DNA of 42,357 bases from Candidatus Nealsoniibacteriota bacterium (GCA_003553505.1 PWEN01000041.1:1-42357), one strand, 5' to 3'; numbered from the stretch's first letter, positions 27,535 to 36,705 are shown. Notes: generated by a model from the sequence alone, not told the origin. Numbers and translations: made by a program.

Positions 27535-28140
27535 TTAAACCCATCTTATAAGATATTCATGAGCATCGTCTCCTTTGTGAGTGCACTTTTTCTCTTTGAC
27601 AGATATCTTTTCAGAGTTAACTACAAGCTGCATGATCCCATAAAAATAGCCTGCATAAAAACTACAAATTAAGGGATGCACGTCAAACTCTTTTATCTGT
27701 ATAATTATTCTTTTTTCTTCTTTACTATACTCTTTTACTTCAATGGAGCCAAAGTCCAAATGTCTCTTCCAGTGCTTTGAGGCCTCTTTGATTGCTCTTT
27801 CTATAGAAATGAAGTACTGAATAATTAGCCTAACAAAAAAAGAAACCTTCACTTCAAAGCGCCCCATGTCAAAAACATCATCTTCTGTCCAATTAAATAT
27901 GTTCTTGGCCACGACAATAACAAGCCCGCTCTTTCCCGCATCAATCCACTGCAAGGAACTTGTCTCATCAAACTTAATTGGATACCCCAACTCTTCCATT
28001 TTCTCTTCCACCTTCCTTACTCCCTCTTCGCCCTCTCTATGCCTTATATACTCTGCATGACTAAGAAAAGCCTCTCCTCTTGCCTTTCCTGGGACAGACA
28101 TAATCTCTTCGGAAAGTGACTTTAATTCTTCTGTTTTCAT
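27535..28140 (-). CDS. V4R-like paralog, copy 4
   Basis: ORF 27535..28185; aligned start MKTEELKSL at 28140; 'IFNWTEDDVFDMGRFEVKVSFFVRLIIQYFIS...HPLICSFYAGYFYGIMQL...KKCTHKGDDAHEYLIRW'. Confidence 0.85.
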   Translation of the reverse strand: MKTEELKSLSEEIMSVPGKARGEAFLSHAEYIRHREGEEGVRKVEEKMEELGYPIKFDETSSLQWIDAGKSGLVIVVAKNIFNWTEDDVFDMGRFEVKVSFFVRLIIQYFISIERAIKEASKHWKRHLDFGSIEVKEYSKEEKRIIIQIKEFDVHPLICSFYAGYFYGIMQLVVNSEKISVKEKKCTHKGDDAHEYLIRWV

Positions 28141-28150
28141 ATTGCTTTGT

Positions 28151-28750
28151 TTAACGCAGAGACACCTTGTACTGATGACAGTCATCTCCTCGGTGGGTGC
28201 ACTTTGTCTCTTCTACAACAACATCTTCTCCTTTTGAGATAAACCTTGTGATTCCGTAAATATACCCGGCGCGAAGATGACAAATAAGAGGGTGTATATC
28301 ATGCCCTCTTATCTCAGTGATCGCATAGTCGTCATTGAGCTCTTTTGTTTCCAGGGATCCAAAATCAAACTGCTTTCTCCAGTACTTGGGGGATTCCCTG
28401 AAAACTGTTTCTTTGGAGACAAGATAACGTACAAACAACTTTGTCACAAAAGATATTCTTACGGCAAAACGTCCCATATCAAAGATGTCTTCTTCCGTCC
28501 AGTCAAAGACATCTCTAATAGACAGCACGGTAAGAGCACTAACACCAACACTTATCCACTCAGAAGAATGTATGTTTTTTGTATCAAGCGGCACACCTAA
28601 CTGCTCCATTCTCTCTTCCACTTTTCTTACCCCCTCTTCTCCTTTTTTGCTCCTCACGTATTCTATGTTGCTAAGAATCGCCGTGCCTCTCACATTTCCT
28701 TCGTGAGAAAGTATCTCCTCTGCTATGTCCTCTAATTTTTCTTTCTCCAT
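28151..28750 (-). CDS. V4R-like paralog, copy 5
   Basis: 199 aa; 'VFDWTEEDIFDMGRFAVRISFVTKLFVRYLVS...HPLICHLRAGYIYGITRF...VEETKCTHRGDDCHQYKVSL'. Confidence 0.85.
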   Translation of the reverse strand: MEKEKLEDIAEEILSHEGNVRGTAILSNIEYVRSKKGEEGVRKVEERMEQLGVPLDTKNIHSSEWISVGVSALTVLSIRDVFDWTEEDIFDMGRFAVRISFVTKLFVRYLVSKETVFRESPKYWRKQFDFGSLETKELNDDYAITEIRGHDIHPLICHLRAGYIYGITRFISKGEDVVVEETKCTHRGDDCHQYKVSLR

Positions 28751-28756
28751 GTTGCC

Positions 28757-29361
28757 CTAATTCCACTTAATAATAAACTCGTTATATTCGTCTCCTTCAT
28801 GTACACACTTTGTTTCCTCTACCTTTACCATATCACCTCTTACCATATACTCGCTTATTCCGTGAAAATAACCCTTGTGTATAATACAGGAAAGGGGGCT
28901 TACCGCAAACCCTTTCGTACGCGCAATAACATATCCTTTCTCTTCATTTAACTCTACAATCTCCAGTTCCCCGAAATCAAAATGCCTGTTCCAGTACTTG
29001 GGAGCTTCGCTCAATATTTTCTGCTTGGACACAAAGTGTCGCAAAAACACCTTTATTATAAAAGATATCTTCGCCTCAAAACGTCCCAACTCGTAGATGT
29101 CCTCTTCCGTCCAATCAAAGACATCTTTTGCTGCCAAGGTAAAAAGCGCGGGCAGCCCTATCTTTATCCAAGATCCGGGATCCACATTTTCCGGGTCCAC
29201 AAAAACACCAAAATCCTCCATTCTTTTTTTACCTTTTCTAGTCCTTCTTCACCCTCTTTCTTCTTTACATACTCTGCGTGCGTGCGCAAAGCTTCTCCTC
29301 TCACATTTCCTTCAAGAGAGAGAAGTCTTTCTGCTTCTTTTTTAAGATCATTGTTGCTCAT
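28757..29361 (-). pseudogene. V4R-like paralog, copy 6, split by a -1 frameshift (ORFs 29164..29361 and 28757..29221)
   Basis: 5' part 'MSNNDLKKEAERLLSLEGNVRGEALRTHAEYVKKKEGEEGLEKVKK', 3' part 'RMEDFGVFVDPENVDPGSWIKIGL...VEETKCVHEGDEYNEFIIKWN'; join at GTA-AAA-AAA-GAA (29224-29230 T run on plus). Confidence 0.8.
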
Positions 29362-29363
29362 AA

Positions 29364-29969
29364 TTATTTCCAGCTTATTTTATACTCATGATAGTCATCA
29401 CCCTTGTAGGTGCATTTTGTCTCTTCCACACCTATATCGCTTCCCTTTATACTTATCTGTGCAAACCCTTTTAGGTATCCTGCATAAAACCGGCAAACAA
29501 CGGGATGCGTTTCGCCTCTTTTTATGCGGATAATCATGTAGTTTTCATCTTTATTTAACTCTGCTGCTTCCAGTTCTCCAAAGTCAAAGTGCCTTCTCCA
29601 GTAACGTGGAGACTCTTGAAAGACCTTGTCTAGTGAAACAAAGTAGCGTGCAAGCACCCTTACTATAAAAGAAACCTTGGGCGCAAAGCGTCCCATCTCA
29701 AAGATGTCATCATCTGTCCAGCCGAATATCTTCTTGCAAACAAGAAGCATAAGGACACTCATTCCCTCCTTTTGCCACGATAAAGACCTGATCTTTTTGA
29801 ATTCCAGCGGAACTTGGAGTTCTGCCATTTTTTCTTCCCCCTTCTTTAGTCCTTCCTCACCCTCTCTCTGTTTTATGTACTCTGCATGAGTATTAAAAAC
29901 CTCACCTTTTACTTTTCCTTCAAAGGAAAGAAGCTCCTTTGCTGTTTTTTCTAAGTTGTTTATTTCCAT
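29364..29969 (-). CDS. V4R-like paralog, copy 7
   Basis: 201 aa; 'IFGWTDDDIFEMGRFAPKVSFIVRVLARYFVS...HPVVCRFYAGYLKGFAQI...VEETKCTYKGDDYHEYKISWK'. Confidence 0.85.
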   Translation of the reverse strand: MEINNLEKTAKELLSFEGKVKGEVFNTHAEYIKQREGEEGLKKGEEKMAELQVPLEFKKIRSLSWQKEGMSVLMLLVCKKIFGWTDDDIFEMGRFAPKVSFIVRVLARYFVSLDKVFQESPRYWRRHFDFGELEAAELNKDENYMIIRIKRGETHPVVCRFYAGYLKGFAQISIKGSDIGVEETKCTYKGDDYHEYKISWK

Positions 29970-30559
29970 GTCACTAAAAACTCATGATGATCATCGTTTT
30001 CATGAATGCACTTTGTCTCTTTTACCTCTATCTCTTGATTTTTAGACAAAAGTTCCGCCAATCCATACATGTATCCCGCAAAGAGACGACAGATCAAAGG
30101 ATGAGACTTATACTCCTTTATTGCTAAGACAACGTAGTTTTCCCCTTGCTCCTTTACCTCTACAGAGCCAACATCGTAATAACTTTTCCAATAACGTGAA
30201 ACGTGTTGAAGCATCTTCTCTTTAGAGGCAAGATAACGTGCCAAAGCCTTGGTAACAAAAGATACCCGGGAATTAAAGTACCCCATCTCAAAAACATCTT
30301 TCTCCGTCCAACCAAGAACTTCACAGGACACCAAAACAAGAAGGTCGTCCAGCGCAGCCTTCTTCCACTGCATAGGCCCTATACTATTAAAGTCCACAGA
30401 GGCACCGAGCTCTGCCATTCTTTGCTTTACTTTCTCCAATCCTTTCTCGCCATCCTTCCATTTTATGTGCTCTGCGTGATTAATCAAAACCTCACCTCTT
30501 ACTTTTCCTTCAGTAGAAAGAAGATCTTTTGCTATCTTTTCTAAGTTACCTATTTCCAT
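29960..30559 (-). CDS. V4R-like paralog, copy 8
   Basis: 199 aa; 'VLGWTEKDVFEMGYFNSRVSFVTKALARYLAS...HPLICRLFAGYMYGLAEL...VKETKCIHENDDHHEFLVTWK'. Confidence 0.85.
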   Translation of the reverse strand: MEIGNLEKIAKDLLSTEGKVRGEVLINHAEHIKWKDGEKGLEKVKQRMAELGASVDFNSIGPMQWKKAALDDLLVLVSCEVLGWTEKDVFEMGYFNSRVSFVTKALARYLASKEKMLQHVSRYWKSYYDVGSVEVKEQGENYVVLAIKEYKSHPLICRLFAGYMYGLAELLSKNQEIEVKETKCIHENDDHHEFLVTWK

Positions 30560-31155
30560 GATATCAAAAACTCGTGATAATCATCACCGTTATGGACACA
30601 CTTTGTCTCTTCCACTCTTACTTCTTTTGTTTTCACAAGAAGTTCTGTGATGGATTTAAAGTACCCTCTCTGATAGGTGCAGTTCACAGGATGCATAACA
30701 AACTCTTTTATGCGCAACACTGCCCGTCCTTTTCCTTCGTCAAACTCCACAAGCTCAATCTTTCCTATGTCAAAATGCTTTTCCCAGTACTTGGAAGCAT
30801 TGTCAAATACCCTACGCACAGACACAAAGTACTGCATGATGAGCTTTGCCAAAAAAGAAAGTTTCAAAGTAGAGTGCCCCATCTCAAATATATCATCGTC
30901 CGTCCAACCGAATATCTCTTTTGCAGCAACAACAACAAGGGAGTTAAATCCCTCGCTATACCACTTGAAAGGTTTTATATCCTCAAAGTTTATATCTGCC
31001 CCCAACTCATACATCTTATCCTGCAACTTTTCCATGCCTTGCAATCCTTCTTGGCTTCTTATATAACGCAAATTGGTGATTATAACCTCTCCTTTTACAT
31101 TTCCGGGAAGGGAGAGTAAGTGTTTTGCAGTATTTTTTAGATCTTCCGTGGACAT
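30550..31155 (-). CDS. V4R-like paralog, copy 9
   Basis: ORF 30550..31203; aligned start MSTEDLKNTAKHLL at 31155; 'IFGWTDDDIFEMGHSTLKLSFLAKLIMQYFVS...VEETKCVHNGDDYHEFLISWK'. Confidence 0.85.
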   Translation of the reverse strand: MSTEDLKNTAKHLLSLPGNVKGEVIITNLRYIRSQEGLQGMEKLQDKMYELGADINFEDIKPFKWYSEGFNSLVVVAAKEIFGWTDDDIFEMGHSTLKLSFLAKLIMQYFVSVRRVFDNASKYWEKHFDIGKIELVEFDEGKGRAVLRIKEFVMHPVNCTYQRGYFKSITELLVKTKEVRVEETKCVHNGDDYHEFLISWK

Positions 31156-31210
31156 GTTCCGCTTAAATGTTACAATTTCATTATAATATAAAAATAAAAA
31201 CAAGCAAAAA

Positions 31211-33391
31211 ATGAAAGGTTTTTTTTATAAACTAATAGCGTTCGGAGCACTTCTTATTCCCGTAGTGAACTATCCTCCTCTTTTCTCTCCTCCCGACTTC
31301 GGGAAAGCAACACTGTTCCGTATAGCGGCCTCTCTTTTGCTTGCCGCTTTTATTTATCACTGCTTTTTTCACAAAGAAACAGATGTTTTTCGGAAAACAA
31401 CAAGTTTTATAAAAAAAGGAGGAATTCTCCTCTATTCCCCTTTTATAATCCTCTTCATACTCTTTCTTGCCACCATCTTTTCTGTAGATCCGCTGTTTAG
31501 TATGTTTGGAGATCCGGATCGCGGAGGAGGATTTTTAACGTTTGCAGCAATAATACTGTTCTTCTACGTTTTGCTTTTTTCATTTGACAGAGAAGAGTGG
31601 AAAACGGCTTGGAACGTCTCTTTTTTTGGAGGGGCGCTTGTTTCCCTTCTTGCGATCTTGCAGTGGCTAGGAGTGTCAGACATAGTGGCGGATGCTTCTT
31701 CGCGTCCCAGATCGACAATGGGAAACCCTACTGTTCTCGCTCTCTATCTCCTACTCCTTCTTTTCCCTCTCATTTCCTTTTTTAGGCAAGAAAAAGAAAG
31801 AATAAGAAAGATTGTCTACTTTTCTCTTATCGCACTCTTTGTTTTTGTTATCATCATCACTTATACACGCGCCGCACTACTGGGGCTTTTTGTCGGTCTT
31901 GCGTATCTTTTCCTTTTCTATCCCGGAAAAAAGCCTCTTTTACGCACCGCTGCAGCGATCGTTATCGCACTTTCCTTGTTCTCCGTTTACTACATAAACA
32001 TACACGACACTCCCGAGATAGTACAGAAAAACGAGATCATGGAAAGACTCTCTGACAGACTTGATATAGAGAACGCTCTAAATGATCCACGTACAGGAGG
32101 TTTTCTTATCGGGCTAAAGGCAGTAAAAGAAAAGCCTGTTCTGGGATACGGACCGGAAAACTTTGCAACAGCATTTAGTAAGCACTACTACCCAGAAGCG
32201 CCAAATATCAGCAGAGACATTCCTTGGTGGGACAAGGCACACAATCTATTGCTGGAGATGGCCGTGTGGGGAGGCATGCCTGCAGCTCTCGCAATGCTGC
32301 TCTTGTTTGTTTCTCTCTTTTTGTCCCTCTACAAAGAAAGGAACGAAGAGAAACATATACTACAAGCGGGAGTAGCCGCCTTCTTTGTGGGAAGTATGTT
32401 TACAATAGACAGCTTCTCTATACATCTTGTTTTCTTCCTCCTCGTTTTCTATATAATCTCTCTTTTTCCGGGAGAAAAGCAAGAAGGAAACTTGGAGAAA
32501 AGAAAGTATCTCTTAAAATACAAAGAGTTATTCTTTGTTGTCGTAATCCCTCTGCTTCTCCTTTTTATTTACAGCTTCAACCTTGTTCCTCTTTTGGCAA
32601 ATAAAGATATAAACAAGGCAAACGCGTACATGGAAGCAGGTCAGTGCAGTAGAGCAATAGAGATGGCAGAAAACGCCACGCAAAGACAGACCGTTATAGA
32701 CTCTTATCTTTACCGTAATAAAACAAATATACTAAACGAGTGCATCGAAAAGGAAGAGGTGTCTGTCAAAAGAGTCTATGACTCCATGAAGACCGCCGTA
32801 GAGAAAAGACCACTGGAAGTAAGAAGCAACATGAGTCTTGTTTCCTTTATTACAAAAACACTTCCTTCTATGCAAGATAGAGAAGAGATGATAGAAACAG
32901 CAAAGGAGTCCCTTGAAAAACTGTATGAGATAACTCCCAACCGTTATAAGGTGCACAAGCAAGGAGCAGCACTAAACATCGCTATAAACGAATACAAAGA
33001 GGCGCTAAAAGCTTCAGAGAGGTGCCTCGAGATAAAAAAAGAAGGAACATGCCTATTTATGCGTGCCGCATCGCTTGCCGCTCTAAATAAAGAAGGAGTA
33101 AAGGAAAGTGTAGAAAAAGCTAAAGAAAAAGGGTTTGACACAAACTCCACGGAAAGTCTAGAGATGCTTATAAACTGCTATGCACACGCAGAAAATTACG
33201 AAGAGATAACTCCTCTTTACAAGAAGCTAATAGAGAAACACCCACAAAACGCACAGTATCACCTCTCACTTGCAGTAACCTTCAAAGAAAAAGGAGATCA
33301 TGAAAAAGCAAGAGAGTACGCCTTAAAGGTACTTGAGATAGAGCCGCTCGCAGAGCAACAAGTAAAAGAGTTTATAGAAACACTAAACTAG
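31211..33391 (+). CDS. O-antigen ligase (Wzy/WaaL-like) polytopic protein with C-terminal TPR region
   Basis: 726 aa; many TM segments, 'YTRAALLGLFVGLAYLFLF', 'GYGPENFATAFSKHYYPEAPNI...DKAHNLLLEMAVWGGMPA'; C-terminus 'HLSLAVTFKEKGDHEKAREYALKVLEIEP'. Confidence 0.88.
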   Translation: MKGFFYKLIAFGALLIPVVNYPPLFSPPDFGKATLFRIAASLLLAAFIYHCFFHKETDVFRKTTSFIKKGGILLYSPFIILFILFLATIFSVDPLFSMFGDPDRGGGFLTFAAIILFFYVLLFSFDREEWKTAWNVSFFGGALVSLLAILQWLGVSDIVADASSRPRSTMGNPTVLALYLLLLLFPLISFFRQEKERIRKIVYFSLIALFVFVIIITYTRAALLGLFVGLAYLFLFYPGKKPLLRTAAAIVIALSLFSVYYINIHDTPEIVQKNEIMERLSDRLDIENALNDPRTGGFLIGLKAVKEKPVLGYGPENFATAFSKHYYPEAPNISRDIPWWDKAHNLLLEMAVWGGMPAALAMLLLFVSLFLSLYKERNEEKHILQAGVAAFFVGSMFTIDSFSIHLVFFLLVFYIISLFPGEKQEGNLEKRKYLLKYKELFFVVVIPLLLLFIYSFNLVPLLANKDINKANAYMEAGQCSRAIEMAENATQRQTVIDSYLYRNKTNILNECIEKEEVSVKRVYDSMKTAVEKRPLEVRSNMSLVSFITKTLPSMQDREEMIETAKESLEKLYEITPNRYKVHKQGAALNIAINEYKEALKASERCLEIKKEGTCLFMRAASLAALNKEGVKESVEKAKEKGFDTNSTESLEMLINCYAHAENYEEITPLYKKLIEKHPQNAQYHLSLAVTFKEKGDHEKAREYALKVLEIEPLAEQQVKEFIETLN

Positions 33392-34419
33392 TAAGGGCAT
33401 CCCACGTCTTCTGCCAAAGACTGGGGTTCCACTCTGTCTTCATACAACTCCCCTTCTATTTGCACCTCAGGAACATATCCTGTTCTCATCTCTTCTTGAC
33501 ATTTAGAAGGGTAATTATCACAGTTTACATATAAAGGGGAGATAACATCTTCTCCTCCAAAGCTATCCACTAAATCAATACACGCGGGACAGTAAGAAGT
33601 TCCGTATATAACAACTCCTTTTCTTTCAAGGCAACCTATAAGGTCACCATTCTCTTCTTCGTCATTTTCTTCTTCGTCTTCTTCTTTACACTCTCCTTCG
33701 TGTGCAATCTCAACACCCTCACACTCCGCAAGACACTTATTGTCATAAGTCTCTCCATCTTCCCCGCACACAGGAGAGACAGTGCTGGGACAGTTGCACT
33801 CACCCTCCACAACACACTCACCACTTACACAGATACAATTTTCCGGCGGCATATAGCTTATACCATAAGAGCATCCGGGGTCCTCGGGACACTCTTTGTC
33901 CAGATGTCTTGTAGTTCCTGCAAGCAGAGTAGTAGCGGTACGCTCCATATTCATGCACTCCCACTCGGAGTTAAAGTTATAAGGGCAACAGTTCACGGCA
34001 ACCCAACCACACTCCCTGTCCACATCACAGTACCCAAAAGGCTCTCCTTTTTCACATCCATACTTCTCATCTAAAGCTTCTCTTACTTCACCTCCTGCCT
34101 CTGCTCCATAAAACTCTTCCCCGTTCTCTATAACGCCTTCCTGCACTGCAAGGTTATAAACACCAATAGCGGTAAAGGGTCCATAAAAAGAGTCATTGCC
34201 TTTATCCTTTAGTGGTAAAAACAAAACTTCTTCTTTACCAAGCACTTTCTGCAGTGCCCACACATCCATTCCGGAATCACCATACTCCATCTCTGCAAAG
34301 TTATAACACCACTCCTCTTCTGTCACCTCTTGATCATTGTTACCGGCAAGAACAGAACCAAAAACAAGAACTGTCAAGAAACCGACTAAAAATAAAGATA
34401 TTTTGTTTTTTTTCGTCAT
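33388..34419 (-). CDS. Secreted multidomain protein: PG-binding-like, Cys-rich, Kazal-type inhibitor domain, thioredoxin/glutaredoxin-like domain
   Basis: From MTKKNKISLFLVGFLTVLVFG (signal peptide); 'CNCPSTVSPVCGEDGETYDNKCLAECEGVEIAHEGEC' is Kazal-like; 'VVIYGTSYCPACIDLVDSFGG...VPEVQIEGELYEDRVEPQSL' is Trx/Grx-like with CPAC. Confidence 0.8.
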   Translation of the reverse strand: MTKKNKISLFLVGFLTVLVFGSVLAGNNDQEVTEEEWCYNFAEMEYGDSGMDVWALQKVLGKEEVLFLPLKDKGNDSFYGPFTAIGVYNLAVQEGVIENGEEFYGAEAGGEVREALDEKYGCEKGEPFGYCDVDRECGWVAVNCCPYNFNSEWECMNMERTATTLLAGTTRHLDKECPEDPGCSYGISYMPPENCICVSGECVVEGECNCPSTVSPVCGEDGETYDNKCLAECEGVEIAHEGECKEEDEEENDEEENGDLIGCLERKGVVIYGTSYCPACIDLVDSFGGEDVISPLYVNCDNYPSKCQEEMRTGYVPEVQIEGELYEDRVEPQSLAEDVGCPY

Positions 34420-34483
34420 AAAAAAAGCAATTTTAAAATACGTATACTGTAAATATAAAACAAAAAAAGATATTAGGCAAACC

Positions 34484-34510
34484 AAAAGCCCCGCGGGATG
34501 CGGGGCGTTT
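34484..34510 (-). terminator. Rho-independent terminator of the S-layer-like gene
   Basis: GCCCCGC-GGGAT-GCGGGGC flanked by A4/T-rich; minus strand ends GGGGCTTTTGG. Confidence 0.85.
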
Positions 34511-34566
34511 TGGAAACTTCCTCTATTAGCCTTGGTGCACGTCGGCTAAAGAAGAGTTGTTAGTTG

Positions 34567-36705
34567 TTACCTTCCTTCCTTGAAGACGGAGTTCGTCTCA
34601 AGGTCATCTACAGCATCCATGTCATCGTCAAACAAGAACTGAAGATAGCCATCACCATCGTCGTTTTCTGTGAACCATCCGATCTCACTGACCGCCATTC
34701 TCACCCATCCTTCATTTTCGTCATCTGTGGAGATGTTTCCTTTCAGCTCAAACTCTTCTGTTTCACCATCCTCCACAAGGTAGACAGTATCCCCATCTTC
34801 GAGGTCTGACAATCCAATCGCAGTTCCAGAAGGAGCATCGTAATCAAGCTCGTTTGCTCTATAGGATTCAGCATCAGATGAGGTCTGTACATTCCATGTA
34901 AATTCTCCTCCATACTCATTGTAGATGAGCCACTTCTCGGGGAAGTAGATGTCTCCTTCATGTGCAGTTACAGAGACGTCCATGGAAGCAGAAGCACCTG
35001 TCTCATCATCTCCTCTCGTGTTTATGCTGGAGCTGTCAAGAACAGCGCTGGGTGCCACTACGAACATTCCTTGCTCGTATCCTCTTGCATTGCCCTCAAG
35101 ATCAACTCTGTTGTCTGCAGCGTCGTAGGCAACATCCTCATTGTTTCCTTCAAGAATGCTTGCAGTCATGCCAAATCCTTGTTCATCTATATCGAGCGCA
35201 GCAACATCAGCAACTACCCTGAGAACCTTGGTGGTTCCGTCAGCAATATCGATGTCAGGAGTGAAGACCGCTTCAGCTGTCTCTCCATCATCATTGTAAT
35301 CGATATTTACGTCATCAAGGTAGTCATCGCCATCGTAAAGGATAAGATCCTGAACAATGTCTTCATGTGTTTCTGTGGCCCAAGTTCCGCCAAGATCAAG
35401 ATCTACAACGAGCTTATCGAAGTCTTCGATGTCACCATCGCTGGCGCTTACTTCCGCTCTAAGAAGCTCAACTTCGGTAGAGGTGCTGTCGCTCACAAGA
35501 ACGATTCCCTCTTCAGGACTATCGGAGTGTCTTGATACGTCAAGCTCTCCTCCTTCTTCTCCTGTAATCTTAAAGCTTCTGAGCTCGTCTGCCTCTGTGT
35601 AGACAGTAAGTCCTGCATTGTCAACTCCACGAATAGTCTCACTTTCAATTCCAGGACCGATGTAGTAAGTCTTCTCATCTTCCTCATCGGAAGCAGTAAC
35701 TTCTACTACAACATCAGCATATCCATCTTCTTCGATCTCGATGCTAAGCCCGCTAAAGCGGATGCGCTCATCATCTCTGTCGAAAGTTGCCCTATCAACA
35801 TCTGTCTCTCCTATTATCTCACCGCCAGTGTGAATGGCTACTCTATCTATGTAGTCTCTGACATCACCTATATCGAGATGATCGTCTACAGTTACAGCGT
35901 CTTCATAGATGTAGAGGTCCATCCTGTGGACAGTTACATCGGAATATTCCGCCTCAATGCGGTAAGTTGCCACATCTTTGGTTTGTTCAGAGTCAAGCTC
36001 CACATTGCGAGGGCTTCCTCTTCTTTCTACAGAAAGATCACCCTCCCTTGCATCAGGGTCAGTAGGATCATCTTTCTCTATTGCTTCTACTCTCTCGGAA
36101 AGATCCTCTATAGCAAGCGCAACAGCGGCAAGCTGGTCAAGGATTTGCTCGAGATCAGCACTAGGCTCGGAGGGGTCAGGTTTTGTTACGTCACCTGCAT
36201 CAAGAACCTCGTTGAGCTTAGCTCTTGTTTGTGCTCCGACGTAGCCCGTTCCCTCAGTGAGTCCAACCGGCTCTAAAACCTCGGAAGCATATTTGTTCTG
36301 GAACTTAATGACCGCGGCATTGGTCGCAGGACCAAAATACTCGGTCTCATTTCCAGGAGATCCGGCGCCACTTGCGGCGACACGGGTGTCCTCGTCGGAG
36401 TTAAGAACGATCTGCAGATACTTTACAGCGCTGCCGGTCGCACCCTGGGAAAGATTCTCTGTAAAAGAGAAGTCCGCAGGAACTCCTTCAATTGCCGTGG
36501 TTTCTTCTTCCTCCTCATCTTCTTCCTCAACGGCTTCTTCTCCGTTAAGGCCAGCAATCTCTGCTTGGAGGTCGGCAAGCATCTGCTCCAAGGATTCAAC
36601 CTCTTGTCCGAGGTCGTCCTCTTCAGCAAAAGCAACACCAACCGCAGTGAATGCGAGGGAGAAAGCAACAACACCGACAACTATCTTTTTTGTTAACTTA
36701 CTCAT
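34567..36705 (-). CDS. Secreted acidic PG-binding-domain protein, candidate S-layer/major envelope protein
   Basis: Start MSKLTKKIVVGVVAFSLAFTAVGVAFAEE (signal peptide); PG-binding_1-like 'LSQGATGSAVKYLQIVLNSDEDTRV...GPATNAAVIKFQNKYASEVL...GYVGAQTRAKLNEVL'; long Asp/Glu-rich beta-type remainder. Confidence 0.75.
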   Translation of the reverse strand: MSKLTKKIVVGVVAFSLAFTAVGVAFAEEDDLGQEVESLEQMLADLQAEIAGLNGEEAVEEEDEEEEETTAIEGVPADFSFTENLSQGATGSAVKYLQIVLNSDEDTRVAASGAGSPGNETEYFGPATNAAVIKFQNKYASEVLEPVGLTEGTGYVGAQTRAKLNEVLDAGDVTKPDPSEPSADLEQILDQLAAVALAIEDLSERVEAIEKDDPTDPDAREGDLSVERRGSPRNVELDSEQTKDVATYRIEAEYSDVTVHRMDLYIYEDAVTVDDHLDIGDVRDYIDRVAIHTGGEIIGETDVDRATFDRDDERIRFSGLSIEIEEDGYADVVVEVTASDEEDEKTYYIGPGIESETIRGVDNAGLTVYTEADELRSFKITGEEGGELDVSRHSDSPEEGIVLVSDSTSTEVELLRAEVSASDGDIEDFDKLVVDLDLGGTWATETHEDIVQDLILYDGDDYLDDVNIDYNDDGETAEAVFTPDIDIADGTTKVLRVVADVAALDIDEQGFGMTASILEGNNEDVAYDAADNRVDLEGNARGYEQGMFVVAPSAVLDSSSINTRGDDETGASASMDVSVTAHEGDIYFPEKWLIYNEYGGEFTWNVQTSSDAESYRANELDYDAPSGTAIGLSDLEDGDTVYLVEDGETEEFELKGNISTDDENEGWVRMAVSEIGWFTENDDGDGYLQFLFDDDMDAVDDLETNSVFKEGR

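Noticed and set aside
28982-29533. Plus-strand 183-aa ORF and similar antisense ORFs across the paralog array
   Set aside because: They recur opposite each homologous copy because the array is conserved on the minus strand; no coding features of their own.
24422-31155. CRISPR-like interpretation of the periodic repeats across 24-31 kb
   Set aside because: The periodicity is about 600 bp and reflects divergent protein paralogs, not short identical repeats with unique spacers.
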